Source of the DNA: Streptomyces capitiformicae
GTDB lineage: Bacteria > Actinomycetota > Actinomycetes > Streptomycetales > Streptomycetaceae
NCBI RefSeq assembly: GCF_002214185.1
Contig: NZ_CP022161.1
Span: forward strand, 10,547,486-10,611,485
DNA: 64,000 nucleotides
Direction of reading: 5' to 3'
Shown here in pieces: positions 1 to 9,203 of the stretch. A program made the translations under genes and the position numbers. The notes beneath the pieces were generated by a model. That model was not told the origin of the DNA. It saw only the letters and a program-made list of their open reading frames with translations, and did no database searches. The first letter of the stretch is position 1. Every line of letters begins with the position of its first letter.

Positions 1-2084
1 CGGGCGACGGCCCCGGCGACGGTGCCGCCCGCGCCGGTGATCAGGACGGTGCGCTCGGGGTCGAGGGCCGGCACGGCGGCGGGACCGGACGTGGCCGGGT
101 CGGGGACGTGCCGGCCGAGCCGGGCCGCGTACGCGCGCCCCGCGCGCAGGGCGATCTCCGTCTCCCCGCTGTGCGCCGCGTCGAGCACGGCTGCGAGGAA
201 GGTATCGGCGTCGGTACCCGTCTCGGTATCCGTGTCGGTGTCGACCAGCAGGAACCTGCCGGGGTTCTCCGACTGCGCCGAGCGCACGAGGCCTCGTACG
301 GCAGCCGCGGCGAGATCGGCGACCGACTCGCCGGGCCGGGCGGCCACCGCGTCCCGGGTGACCACGACCAGGCGGGTGTCGGCCGTACGCTCCTCGGCCA
401 GCCAGCGCTGCAACGACTCCAGGGCAGCGGCGGCCGACTCATGTACGGCGGCGGGCAGTTCGGCGGCCTCCGCGACATCCTTCGCCGCGTCCTGCCAGGA
501 CACGAGGACCAGCTCGGGCGCCACCGCGCCGGTGTCGTCGAGGGTGGCGAGGAAGGCGTCGAGATCCGGATGGCGGACCGCGTCGGGCAGGGCCGGTCCG
601 TCACCCGCGACGGCCATCACCGGCCGTGACACGGGCCGTGCGGCGACCGGCAGTTCGGCCCACTCGACAGCGAACAGGTCCACGGAACCCGGGGCGTCGG
701 CGACGGGCAGGGACAACTCGGTGGCCGGCGTCAGGGCGACCGCGCCGACGGTGGCGACCGGGGCGCCGAACTCGTCCGCGAGGTCCAGCCGCAGCCGCCC
801 GTCGGGCAGCGGCCGCAGCCGGACGCGCAGCACCTCCGCCGAGGCCGCGTACAGGGTGCAGTCCGTCCAGGACACGGCGAACCCGCCCGGATGCCCGAGG
901 GACGGGGCCGCGTGCAGGGCGGCCTCCAGCAGCGCGGGGTGCAACGCGACCCGCAGGGCGTCGGCCCGGAACTCCTCGGGTACGGCGACCTCGGCGTACA
1001 CCTCGTCCCCGGCCCGCCACACCGCGGTGAGCCCCCGGAAGGCGGGGCCGTGCTGAAGCCCCCGCTCCCACAACCCCTCGTAGATCTCGTCCACTTCGTC
1101 GGTGTCGGCCGCCTGGGCACCCGGCGGCGGCCAGGTCTCGTCGCTCTCCACGGGACTCGGCGCGGAACCGGCCGGAGCCAGCACTCCATGGGCATGACGG
1201 GTCCAGGGCCGGTCCGCCCCACCGTCGTCGTCCGACGTCGACGAGACGGCAGCCGCAGCCATGACCTCTACAGACCGGGAGTAACAGGCGAACGGCCTGC
1301 CCCCGTCCTCGCCCGGCCCGTCCAGCACCACCTGGATCTCGACGGACTCGGGCCCATCCAGCACAAGCGGCCGCTCCTGGACGAGTTCGACCAGGTGGTC
1401 GCAGCCGACCCGCCCGCCGAGATGCAGCGCGAAGTCGAGATACGCGGCCGTGGGCAGCACGACGGTGCCCGCCACCGCGTGGTCGGCCAGCCAGGGGTGG
1501 GTACGGACGGAGAACTCCGCGGTGGACAGTACGGCCGAGGAGTCCGCCAGGGTCACCGAGGCACCGAGCAACGGATGACCGATGCCCTGCCGTCCGCGCC
1601 CGGGGACGGGGTCGAGCCACAGCCGGCGGCGCTGGAAGGCATAGGTCGGCAGTTCGACGCGGCGATCCGCACCGGGGAAGAGCGCGGACCAGTCCGGGCT
1701 GTGCCCGTACGCGTGCAGCGACCCGACCGCCCGCAGCAGACTCTCGGCCTCCGGTACGTCCTTCACGTCCCTGCGCAGGACCGGCACCGCGACCCGCCGG
1801 TCGTCGTCCTCGAACAGCGCTGCGGCGAGGGCGGTGAGCGTCCCGTCCGGACCCAGCTCGGCGAACCTGGTCACCTTCTGCTGCACAAGGCTGCGGACGG
1901 CGTCAGCGTAACGGACGGACTGGCGGACGTGCCGCACCCAGTACTCGGGCGACATCAGCCTGTCGGCGGTGGCCACCTCGCCGGTGACGGTCGAGACGAT
2001 CGGCAGACGGGGCTCGGCGTACGTCAGGCTCTCGGCGACCTCGCGGAAGTCGGCCAGCATCGGCTCCATCAGCGGCGAGTGGAA
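1..2084 (-). pseudogene. type I PKS fragment: AT (C-terminal part)-DH-KR (N-terminal part)
   Basis: Reading from 2084 leftwards, the frame opens in the middle of an acyltransferase at [14 protein letters not shown], the second half of the HAFH-type (malonyl) specificity motif. It continues through the AT C-terminus ([29 protein letters not shown]). A dehydratase follows with HxxxGxxxxP (HAVAGTVVLP). Its second motif reads LLEAALH, so Glu stands where DH domains normally have Asp. A linker and KR structural subdomain lead into the start of a KR Rossmann fold (TVLITGAGGTVAGAVAR), which runs off the window. The frame has no stop codon, but the KS, most of the AT and any start codon are missing at 2084. 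The fragment is joined out of frame to a DUF418-type gene. It is probably the displaced 3' half of the PKS at 13.2-24.2 kb. Confidence 0.85.
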
Positions 2085-2866
2085 GTCACCCGGAGCGCCA
2101 GCCACGAGACGCCGTATCCGAACGCGATCAGCGCGGGACCGACCACGGCAAGCCGCCGCCGCACCGCACCGGAGGACAGATCCAGCCGGCCCAGCGCCAT
2201 ACCGGTGACCACGAACGTCATCCAGGTGATCGCCGGGTAGAAGCCGGTGAGCAGGAAGTCGAGCACACCCACGCCGGAGAGGCGCGCGATCGGGTCGTAG
2301 GAGTCGATGGTGTTCACGGTCGACTCGCTGAGCAGCGCCCGCAGGGCGTACGCCACCTGCGGCATGACGAGCGCGAGCGCGACCGCGATGATCGCGAGCG
2401 CCCTGGCGCGCAACCGCAGCAGGGGCAGGGCCAACAGGAAGTACACCGCGTAGAAGTTGATGATGACGCCGCCGCCGAAGTCGGTCATCGCCAACGCGGT
2501 CCCCACCACGAGCAGGATCACGGCCCGGATCACGATCCGGGCCCTCGCCTGCCGGCCGGCCAGCCCGGTCTTCGGCTCCAGACGGCCGGCGATCAGCACC
2601 AACGAGAACCCGGCGAGGGTGGCGAACAGCGCCGAGGCCCGGCCGCTCGCCAGCCAGACGGACCAGGTGCCAACACCGTCGCTGGACGTGGGGAAGGGGT
2701 TGAAGGGACCGACATGCACGGCGAACATTCCGAACACGGCCACCGCACGGGCGAGGTCCACCCCGACCAGCCGCGCCGCCGACGAAGGGCGTTCCATCGC
2801 CGTGACAGGCTCGGGTACGTGCAAGGGCTGGGCAGGCGCCTTGTTGGCGCTTTCGATCTCGGTCAC
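2069..2866 (-). pseudogene. DUF418 / acyltransferase-like membrane protein, 3' end lost
   Basis: From a GTG at 2866 the product reads RLVGVDLARAVAVFGMFAVH and then several hydrophobic helices (ALFATLAGFSLVLIAG, VIRAVILLVVGTALAM, FLLALPLLRL). This is the layout of DUF418/DUF1624-type multi-pass membrane proteins related to heparan-alpha-glucosaminide N-acetyltransferase. It is closely similar to the intact paralogue at 4189-5466. Native sequence ends near 2085 in YGVSWLALR, about where the paralogue has a further 160 residues. The frame then enters the PKS fragment and stops at 2069. The start was chosen by alignment with the paralogue. The substrate is unknown. The break is the junction of a rearrangement, so the protein is probably non-functional. 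Confidence 0.8.
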
Positions 2867-3104
2867 CCGGGACAACCTTGCCGAGACGTGGGCGGTCGAC
2901 CATCCGCCAGGCTTCAGGAGGTGCCCTGCCAGTCGACCCACCGACCCCCTCCGATCGGCGGGGGGCGGTCTCGGCCTACATGAACGACTGTGGTCGTCGA
3001 GCTAGCCACCGGGATGCCGCGGGCCAGCAGGCTCACGACCACAAGATCATGTATCGCCTGGGGTATCGAGCGCCGCCACCACCCGGTGGACCGCCGACGG
3101 CGGC

Positions 3105-3741
3105 GGGCACTCGACTGCTGGATCACCGCCGGCGACACCCTGGGCAGCACAAGGAGCGCGGACTGCCGCTGTCCGGCATCATCTGCGACTTCTTCCGCTG
3201 GCCGGAGCCGGGCGACCGGCGTTTCGAGGAGAGCGAGTGGCCCGACCTCGCGGCTATGGCCGAGCAGTTGGCCGATCTTGAGGTGAAGGTCGCCGTCTCG
3301 ATGTGGCAGACCGTCGAACCCGGCAGCGACACCTATCACGAGCTTCGCGCGTCCGGACACCTCGTTCGGGACGCGGAGCGCGGTCTGCTCACCTTCGCGT
3401 GGCCAACCCGGGAGGCCGACGAGGCGCCAACGCTCCCGATGGCGTACTGCAACGCCCCCGGGGCACGCGCCGCGCTGTGGCGGCGGCTGAACGCCAACTA
3501 CCGTTCGCTGAGCGTGGAGTGCTTCTGACTTGACTACCCCGTGCTGCACACCCACACGTGGCCGGCCGCCTGCGCGTGGCTGGCGAGGACCGGCTACTGT
3601 CGCTGGTCCGCTCGCGTGGGCGGGCAGCCAGAGGTACGGGGCCCTGCTGCGGTCCGGTGACATCCCCCACCACCTTCGGCTCCCTCGCACGCCCGCGCAG
3701 TCCCCGCTGATAGGGATTCCTGTGTTCATCCGGGAAGGGGG
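3105..3741 (+). pseudogene. decayed GH31 alpha-glycosidase relic
   Basis: Pieces of a family 31 glycoside hydrolase appear in order but in different frames with gaps. DCWITAGDT at about 3113 is followed by RGLPLSGIICDFFRWPEPGD and WPDLAAMAEQLADLEVKVAVSMW, which match the GH31 barrel stretch 'G(I/V)xxDFFxW...MVxxLKxxGxKxxVSVWP'. The frame then stops at 3528. Further on, WAGSQRYGALLRSGDIP resembles the GH31 'AGSQRYGxLxWSGD' region, and GIPVFIREGG resembles the C-terminal 'PVFVREG'. A complete family member has 600-800 residues, so large internal deletions have occurred. It lies between two DUF418 paralogues. No function is expected. Confidence 0.65.
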
Positions 3742-4104
3742 ACGACGTCGCCGCCTGGCTCAGCTGACCTCCGTCGAGTACGGGCGCTCTGCGTTTCACC
3801 GCGAGTTACGACCTGGGCGGAAATCACCAGCCTCGACACGCGTGGGCAACCGCCGCTGCTCCTTCGACCAGATGAGGCGGCGAGAGGCATTTGGCCGCCA
3901 ACTCCGTGGTTCACCAACCTGGGTGTATCCGTCGTGGCCTCAGCCGCATCGGCGGCAGTCGCGTCTTGGCCCGCGCCCAACCCTGCCCCGGGGACCATGT
4001 CCCGGCCCCTGGCCCAGGCATGGCCGGCCACTGCCCAGGCCGCGCCGCGGACGGCAGGTCGGCGACAGGCGGAGCTGAGATCAGTCGGCCAGGTCCACTG
4101 CCGA
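3742..4104. other. no recognisable gene
   Basis: About 360 bases between the GH31 relic and the terminator of the downstream minus-strand gene. Open frames exist on both strands because of the high GC, but none shows a recognisable motif or ribosome binding site. Confidence 0.5.
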
Positions 4105-4133
4105 GGCCCGCAAGGGCTGTCCCCTTGCGGGCC
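4105..4133 (-). terminator. stem-loop terminator of the DUF418 gene
   Basis: A perfect 12 bp stem (GGCCCGCAAGGG with its complement, loop of 5) lies 56 bases past the stop codon of the minus-strand gene at 4189. It has no U tract, which is usual for Streptomyces terminators. Confidence 0.7.
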
Positions 4134-4188
4134 GAGCGGGCCGTGCAGGCCGGGGTGGGGCAGGAAGCCGAGCCACCCCGACCGGACA

Positions 4189-5466
4189 TCAGCGGATGTA
4201 CTTGGCGGGTTTGGTGGCGGCGTTGAGCAGATACTCCAGAGGGCCGCGGCGGAAGAAGCGGGACCAGATCGTGGCGAACACGATCGCTGTCAGGATGTAC
4301 GTGAGCACGGGTACCCAGGACGTCGTGGTGCCGGCGCCGGAAGCGGGCCACGCGGACTGTGCGAGGAAGTGGCCTACGTAGGCGGTCAGGGACATGGTGC
4401 CCACGGCGATGACCGGCTTCGCCAGGCGGCGCAGTAGCGGCAGGCGGTCCATCGCCGCCGTCGCGGCCACGATCACGAGGATCGCGATGCCCGCGCAGCC
4501 GATGGTGTCGAAGGTGGTGCCGGTGTGGGACACGGCGCCCAGCAGGTCCGAGGCCGACAGCTCGGGCCCGCCGGGTGCGCTGCCCATGGAGCCGGAGACC
4601 GCGGAGCCGCTGCCCATGGAGCCCGGACCGGAGCCGCTGGAGGGTCCCCCACCTCCGCCGACGTTCCATACCGCGCTCGCGCCGGTCAGCAGTGTGGCCA
4701 GGCCGTAGGCGGCTGTGGCGAGGCCAGCACCGAGGACGGCCAGGCGCCGCCGGACGACGGGGGCGGACAGGTCGAGGCGGGCCAGAGCCATGCCGGTGGT
4801 CACGAACGCCATCCACGTGATGGTCGGGTAGAGGCCCGTCAGCAGCAGATCGAGTACTCCCACGGTGCTGAGGCGTTCCAGCGGGTCGTAGGCGTTGATG
4901 GTCTGCTGGACGGAGTCGCTCAGCCACATCTTCAAGACGAACGCCAGCTGCGGCATGACCAGCGCGATCCCGGCCGCGATGAGCGCCAGTGTCCTGGCGC
5001 TCAGTCGTACCAGGAGCAGTGCGAGGAGGAAGTAGACGCCGTAGTAGGCGAGGATGATGATGTCCCCGTACTCCATCGCCAGCACGGTGCCCAGGGCCAG
5101 CAGGATCACGGCGCGGATCGCGATGCGGGCCTTCGCCTGCCGGCCCGCCAGGCCGGTCTTCGGCTCACGGCGGCCGGCGATCAGCATCAGCGAGAACCCG
5201 GCGAGGGTGGCGAACAGGGCCGAGGAGCGTCCCTCGGCCAGGAAGTACACCCAGCTGCCGACGCTGCCCTGGGGGGAGTCCATCGGGGCGATGTGCACGA
5301 TGTACATGCCGAACACCGCCAGCGCACGGGCCAGATCCAGCCCGACCATGCGTCCCATCGAGGGGCGGCCCGAGACTTGCCCGGCGGACTCGGACGAGGC
5401 CTGCGGCGGTGGAGTCGCGTTCCCTTGCGGAGCCGACAGCTCCTGCGGCGGCTTTACCTGTGTCAT
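4189..5466 (-). CDS. DUF418 family multi-pass membrane protein
   Basis: This 425-residue membrane protein starts with a Pro/Gln/Ser-rich cytoplasmic tail, then RMVGLDLARALAVFGMYIVH. About nine hydrophobic helices follow, including ALFATLAGFSLMLIAG, AIRAVILLALGTVLAM and GVYFLLALLLVRL. The C-terminal part contains LTAYVGHFLAQ and ends RRGPLEYLLNAATKPAKYIR, the typical DUF418 terminus. A Gly/Ser-rich insert (GSGPGSMGSGSAVSGSMGS) forms one extracytoplasmic loop. The family is related to membrane acyltransferases, but its substrate is unknown. ATG 5466 was chosen because the sequence upstream is not conserved in the truncated paralogue at 2.1-2.9 kb. The two copies look like an old tandem duplication. 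Confidence 0.85.
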   Translation of the reverse strand: MTQVKPPQELSAPQGNATPPPQASSESAGQVSGRPSMGRMVGLDLARALAVFGMYIVHIAPMDSPQGSVGSWVYFLAEGRSSALFATLAGFSLMLIAGRREPKTGLAGRQAKARIAIRAVILLALGTVLAMEYGDIIILAYYGVYFLLALLLVRLSARTLALIAAGIALVMPQLAFVLKMWLSDSVQQTINAYDPLERLSTVGVLDLLLTGLYPTITWMAFVTTGMALARLDLSAPVVRRRLAVLGAGLATAAYGLATLLTGASAVWNVGGGGGPSSGSGPGSMGSGSAVSGSMGSAPGGPELSASDLLGAVSHTGTTFDTIGCAGIAILVIVAATAAMDRLPLLRRLAKPVIAVGTMSLTAYVGHFLAQSAWPASGAGTTTSWVPVLTYILTAIVFATIWSRFFRRGPLEYLLNAATKPAKYIR

Positions 5467-5608
5467 ACGACGAATCCTTCGGTGCCGCCAGGCGGTGGAA
5501 CATCCGACAGGTTTCGGCAACGCCCCCGCCGACCGGCTGGGACTGCCCCGCCGACCGGCGGGACCGCGCCGCGCCGACAGGCCGGCGGGCCCGGCCGGCA
5601 CACTTCCT

Positions 5609-5880
5609 CTATTTGATGACGGCGTTGGCCACGACGACCGCCAGCCCGAGCAACGCGTCCACCGTGCCGATCTTCAAGGCGGAGTCCCACGTGCGACCGG
5701 CGGCGCGGCCCGCGAACAGGCCCCAGGCGAACAGCAGCGCCACGTTCACGGCGAAGGCCACGTACTCGATGCCCACCGAGGGCCACCACCCCCAGGCCGC
5801 GCCGAGCAGCAGGACCAGGGGCGGCGCCGTCGCCACCACCAACGGCCACTCGGACAGCAACAGCCGCAACCCGGCACGCG
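5609..5880 (-). pseudogene. C-terminal fragment of an unknown membrane protein
   Basis: The minus strand encodes about 85 residues with three hydrophobic stretches (PLVVATAPPLVLLLGAAWGW, IEYVAFAVNVALLFAWGLFA, LGLAVVVANAVIK) and a proper stop at 5609. There is no start: the frame enters from the aldo/keto reductase relic at about 5880, where GKVRG gives way to DRTHHGARAGLRLL. It is the tail of a small integral membrane protein fused to a different gene by deletion. I do not recognise the family. Confidence 0.55.
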
Positions 5881-6390
5881 CACCGTGATGGGTCCGGTCG
5901 CCGCGCACCTTGCCTTCGGCCACGAGCTCGCCGACGGCGCTGACGACGTCCTCGACGGCACGTTCGGATCGACGCGGTGTTGGTGGAGGACATCGATGTG
6001 GTCGGTGCCCAGGTGCCGCAGGAGGCTTGCCTCTGCGACGGCGCGGATGTGTTCAGGTCGGCTGTTGAAGGCGCGGCCGAGGCGGCTCATGTCGGTCAGG
6101 TCGTAGCCGAACTTGGTGGCCAGGACAACCTCGTCGCGGAAGTCCTTGACCGCCCGCCCGAGCAGTTGCTCGCTGGTATCGCCGCCCAGCCCGTACAGTT
6201 CGGCGGTGTCGCAGTGAGTGACGCCGAGCTCGAAAGCGCGGCGGATGGCGGCGATCCCGCCATCGGGGTCGGCCGGACCGTATCCCATGGTCATGCCCAT
6301 CGTGCCATGGCCCAGCGCTGAAGAGGTCAAGCCCTGCGAACCGAGCGAGCGGACCGGCATGGCGTGCTCTGTATCGTGCTGTGCGTTCAT
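5881..6390 (-). pseudogene. aldo/keto reductase, truncated and frameshifted
   Basis: The N-terminal half of an NADPH-dependent aldo/keto reductase: LGSQGLTSSALGHGTMGM, then the cofactor/catalytic segments DTAELYG (Asp and Tyr of the catalytic tetrad) and VLATKFGYDL (Lys), then LGTDHIDVLHQHRVDPNVP. After this the frame shifts by one base (about 5966). The expected sequence VEDVVSAVGELVAEGKVRG continues in another frame before meeting the membrane-protein tail. Full-length members have about 320 residues; about 165 remain. The catalytic His and the C-terminal cofactor half are gone. Confidence 0.8.
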
Positions 6391-6885
6391 GCCCCTGACG
6401 CTAGGGGTCCACGTATCCGCAGGTCATTGGCACCATTCGCGTAAGATTGTCTGGTCGTCTCACCATGGCCGGCGTGTGGAGCGCGGGCTGAGCAGTCGAG
6501 GGATCCGTATGCTGGACCGTCTCGCTCAGGCGATCACCGACTCGGCTCACGGGATCTTGCCGTCGTGTCTGCCGCGTCCGGAAGAGACACCGGTGAGGAA
6601 CCGGCCCCCTCGCTTGCCTGAGGGGGCGGCCCGGGCGCGTGCTGCTTACCGTTCCCTCGTCCCAGACGCTGCCCGTTCACAACCAGCATGAGTGAGGTCT
6701 GCGTCGGCTGCTTGAGAGCCTCTGACGTGCGGCACTTTGCTGGAGGAGCACATCTCTCTGAAACGTCTGACTTTGCTGTTTCTCCGATGTGAGGCCGTCT
6801 GAATCGGTGGTGGCTGTCGGGGTGGGGCATTTTGCCTGGCCGCGCATGAGGAGAGGGCCCCACCGTCGAGACCGTGGCTCTCTGC
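6391..6885. other. intergenic, nothing firmly recognised
   Basis: About 500 bases upstream of the aldo/keto reductase relic and downstream of aztD. A short plus-strand frame starting at 6510 (MLDRLAQAITD...) could be the start of a divergent AraC-type regulator, but only about a dozen residues look suggestive. Confidence 0.4.
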
Positions 6886-6920
6886 CACCCGGGGCCGTCG
6901 TAGGCCGTCGGCCCCGGGTG
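6886..6920 (-). terminator. stem-loop terminator of the azt operon
   Basis: A perfect 12 bp inverted repeat (CACCCGGGGCCG with its complement; 11-base loop) begins 27 bases past the stop codon of aztD on the minus strand. Confidence 0.7.
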
Positions 6921-6946
6921 CGGAGCGGCTTCGCCGAGTCGGAGGA

Positions 6947-8146
6947 TCAGTGGCCGGTGACGGTGCCGGACAGTTCGTTCGTGCTCTTGGGCAGGGTCAC
7001 GGACGTGACCTTCTTGCCCGATTCGATGTCGATGGCGTGCAGTTGGCGCTTGCCCGGTTCCGAGACGTACGCGGTGTCGTCGCGGACGAAGAGGGTGGGC
7101 CGGGGCTGCTGCCAGTCCAGCGGCTCCTGCCACTTGTCAACGACGGGGATCTTCTTCTCCACCTTGCCCGTCTCCGGGTCGATGACGTGGAGGGCGCCGT
7201 TCGTGCCGAGGAGGAGGGCCTCGCCGTTGGGTCCGCGGCCGAGCGAGCGGAAGGAGTAGCTGGTGCCGAGGTCGACCAGGCGCAGTTTCGCGGTCTCGGT
7301 GTCGATGAGGGAGATGCGGGTGGGCCGCTCCAGTTCGGCCTCCGGGTCGGTCTTGTAGTCGCCCAGGAGGATGGGCGAGGTGTCGCTGCCGCGCTGGTTG
7401 CCGATGCGGCCGTAGTCGTCGGGGGCGTCGACCTTGGTGAACTTGCCTTCCTTGTAGATCAGGAGGCCGTCCTCGCAGCCGATGCCGATGGCCTCGTCCT
7501 TGGCGGCGGCCTCGCCGTGGACGCCGGGGCAGTTCTCGTTGCGCTTGATCTCCTTGTTGTTCTTGTCCAGGACGAGGGCGCCGGTGCGCTTCTCCTCGGT
7601 GCCGAGGGTGGTGAGGAGTTCGCCGTTGGTCAGTTCGATGGCGACGCCGTGGTGCGGTTCGGCGGAGGTATAGGTGCGGCCTTCCGGCTTCTTGCCGCCC
7701 TTGAGGTCTGCGGGGTCGAAGACGTTGACCTCGCCGGTGCCGTCGGTGAAGAGCACCGTCTTGCCGGCGTGCTGGACGACGTGGCCGGGCTTGGCGCCCT
7801 TGTACTCGACGCTGGTGAGGGTCTGCTCGGCGGCGTTCAGGACGCGGAACCCGGCGTCGGTGGAGACCATGACGTGGGAGTCGTCGCCGGCGGGGTTGAG
7901 ACGGTTGAAGCCGGGCAGCTCGATCGTGTTGGCCAGCTTCAGGCTTTCGCCGTCCAGGACGTACAGGCCGCCGTCGAAGGTGGCGACCACCGGGTCCTTG
8001 ACCGCAACGGCCTTCGTCCTCGGCGCCGCCTTGGCCTTCGTGTCGGACGAGGGGGTGTCCTCTCCTCCGCATGCGGTCAGGACCGCGGAAGCCGCCAGGG
8101 CGAGGGCCGTGCCCGTGAAGGCTCGGTTGCGTATCGGCGTGTTCAC
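6947..8146 (-). CDS. aztD: AztD: zinc metallochaperone lipoprotein of the AztABCD transporter
   Basis: This 399-residue secreted lipoprotein has a signal peptide ending ASAVLTAC-GGE (lipobox Cys about residue 26). The body is beta-propeller-like with repeated blades such as VVATFDGGLYVLDGESLKL, HVMVSTDAGFRVLNA and ALHVIDPETGKVEKKIPVV. This matches AztD, the periplasmic/extracellular chaperone that hands Zn(II) to AztC. Candidate metal ligands are HVVQH, EPHHGVAI and the His near GVHGEAAA. It is the last gene of the operon aztB-aztD-like-aztC-aztD. GTG 8146 was preferred over the upstream 8182 because AAAGGA lies about 10 bases before it and it gives a normal signal peptide. Confidence 0.85.
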   Translation of the reverse strand: MNTPIRNRAFTGTALALAASAVLTACGGEDTPSSDTKAKAAPRTKAVAVKDPVVATFDGGLYVLDGESLKLANTIELPGFNRLNPAGDDSHVMVSTDAGFRVLNAAEQTLTSVEYKGAKPGHVVQHAGKTVLFTDGTGEVNVFDPADLKGGKKPEGRTYTSAEPHHGVAIELTNGELLTTLGTEEKRTGALVLDKNNKEIKRNENCPGVHGEAAAKDEAIGIGCEDGLLIYKEGKFTKVDAPDDYGRIGNQRGSDTSPILLGDYKTDPEAELERPTRISLIDTETAKLRLVDLGTSYSFRSLGRGPNGEALLLGTNGALHVIDPETGKVEKKIPVVDKWQEPLDWQQPRPTLFVRDDTAYVSEPGKRQLHAIDIESGKKVTSVTLPKSTNELSGTVTGH

Positions 8147-8243
8147 CGGTGTGTTCCTTTCTGTGCCGCGTGAGCGCGGCATGGGGTGGGGGTGGGGAGT
8201 GCGTGAGGGCCGTGGTCGGCCGGTGGCAGGTCAGGGGCGCGGT

Positions 8244-9203
8244 TCAGGCGCCGGTCAGGCCGTCGGTCATGGCGGTGGTGTTGGCACGCATCATCTGCAG
8301 GTAGGTGCCGGCGCCCTTGCCCTTCTCTGTCAGGGACTCGGAGTAGAGCTCGACGACGCGTACCTGGCCGCCCAGTTCGGTACGCAGGACCTCGGCCAGG
8401 CGCGTGGGCTGGGAGGAGTCCGCGAACACGGTCTGGACGCCTGCTTTCCGCATCGCCTCGGTGAGCGAGCGCAGGTCGGAGGAGCTGGGAGAGGCCAGCG
8501 TCGTGCCGCTCGGGATCACCGCGCCGATCACCCGGAAGCCGAAGCGTTCGGCGAGGTATCCGAAGACGTGGTGGTTGGTCACCAACGCGCGCCGCTTCTC
8601 GGGTATGCGGTCGAAGGACTCCTCCATCGAGGTGGTCAGGTCGGCGAGTTGTGCGTCGTAGCGGTCGGCGTTGGCGTGGATCGTCTTCTCGTCGACGCCG
8701 TCCACGTGCTCGGCGACCTGGTCGGCGATCAGGCCGGCGGCCTTGCGGACGCGGTCGGGGTCGGTCCAGAAGTGCGGGTCGGGCTGCCCGGCCTCCTCCT
8801 CGGGGCCGCCGTCGCCATGCGCCTGGAAGGTGAGCGGGTCGACCGCCTTGCCGGCCTCAAAGGTGGGCACCCCCGCCTCGCGAGCGGCCTCCACGTGCCG
8901 CAGTACGTTCTCCTCCAGACCCAGCCCGTTGAAGACCACCAGGTCCGCCCGCTCCAACTCGGCGGCCTGTACGGCCGACAGGCCGAAGGAGTGCGGGTCG
9001 GCGTTCGGCTTCATCAGCACGGTGACGTCGGCCTCGTCGCCGACGATCTCCTGCGTGATGTCGCCCAGGATGTTGGTCGTCACGACCACCCGGGGCCGGT
9101 CGTCGCTGCTCGTGCAGCCGGTGCCCGCGCCGGCAAGGGCGAGGGTCAGCAGGACCAGCGGGAGGGTGTGCAGTCGCCGTGACCCTCGCGTTCGTGTGGT
9201 CAT
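8244..9203 (-). CDS. aztC: AztC: zinc-binding lipoprotein (cluster A-I SBP)
   Basis: A 319-residue substrate-binding lipoprotein of the zinc/manganese ABC class (ZnuA/TroA fold), signal ending LALAGAGTGC-TSS. The expected metal ligands are visible in order: His in NADPHSFG, His in QPDPHFWTDP, His in VTNHHVFGYLAERFGF and Asp in VFADSSQPT. A short acidic/His loop (FQAHGDGGPEEEAGQPD) sits before the second ligand, the position of the flexible loop in zinc SBPs. Its ATG overlaps the stop of the upstream gene (ATGA), so translation is probably coupled. It delivers Zn(II) to AztB. Confidence 0.9.
   Translation of the reverse strand: MTTRTRGSRRLHTLPLVLLTLALAGAGTGCTSSDDRPRVVVTTNILGDITQEIVGDEADVTVLMKPNADPHSFGLSAVQAAELERADLVVFNGLGLEENVLRHVEAAREAGVPTFEAGKAVDPLTFQAHGDGGPEEEAGQPDPHFWTDPDRVRKAAGLIADQVAEHVDGVDEKTIHANADRYDAQLADLTTSMEESFDRIPEKRRALVTNHHVFGYLAERFGFRVIGAVIPSGTTLASPSSSDLRSLTEAMRKAGVQTVFADSSQPTRLAEVLRTELGGQVRVVELYSESLTEKGKGAGTYLQMMRANTTAMTDGLTGA

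Noticed and set aside
41..1620. Minus-strand frames of 187 and 339 aa, and plus-strand frame 891-2240 (449 aa)
   Set aside because: All are shadows; the true frame on the minus strand reads AT-DH-KR motifs without interruption.
6510..6691. Possible AraC-type regulator start (MLDRLAQAITD)
   Set aside because: Only a short similarity, no HTH in reach, no ribosome site.
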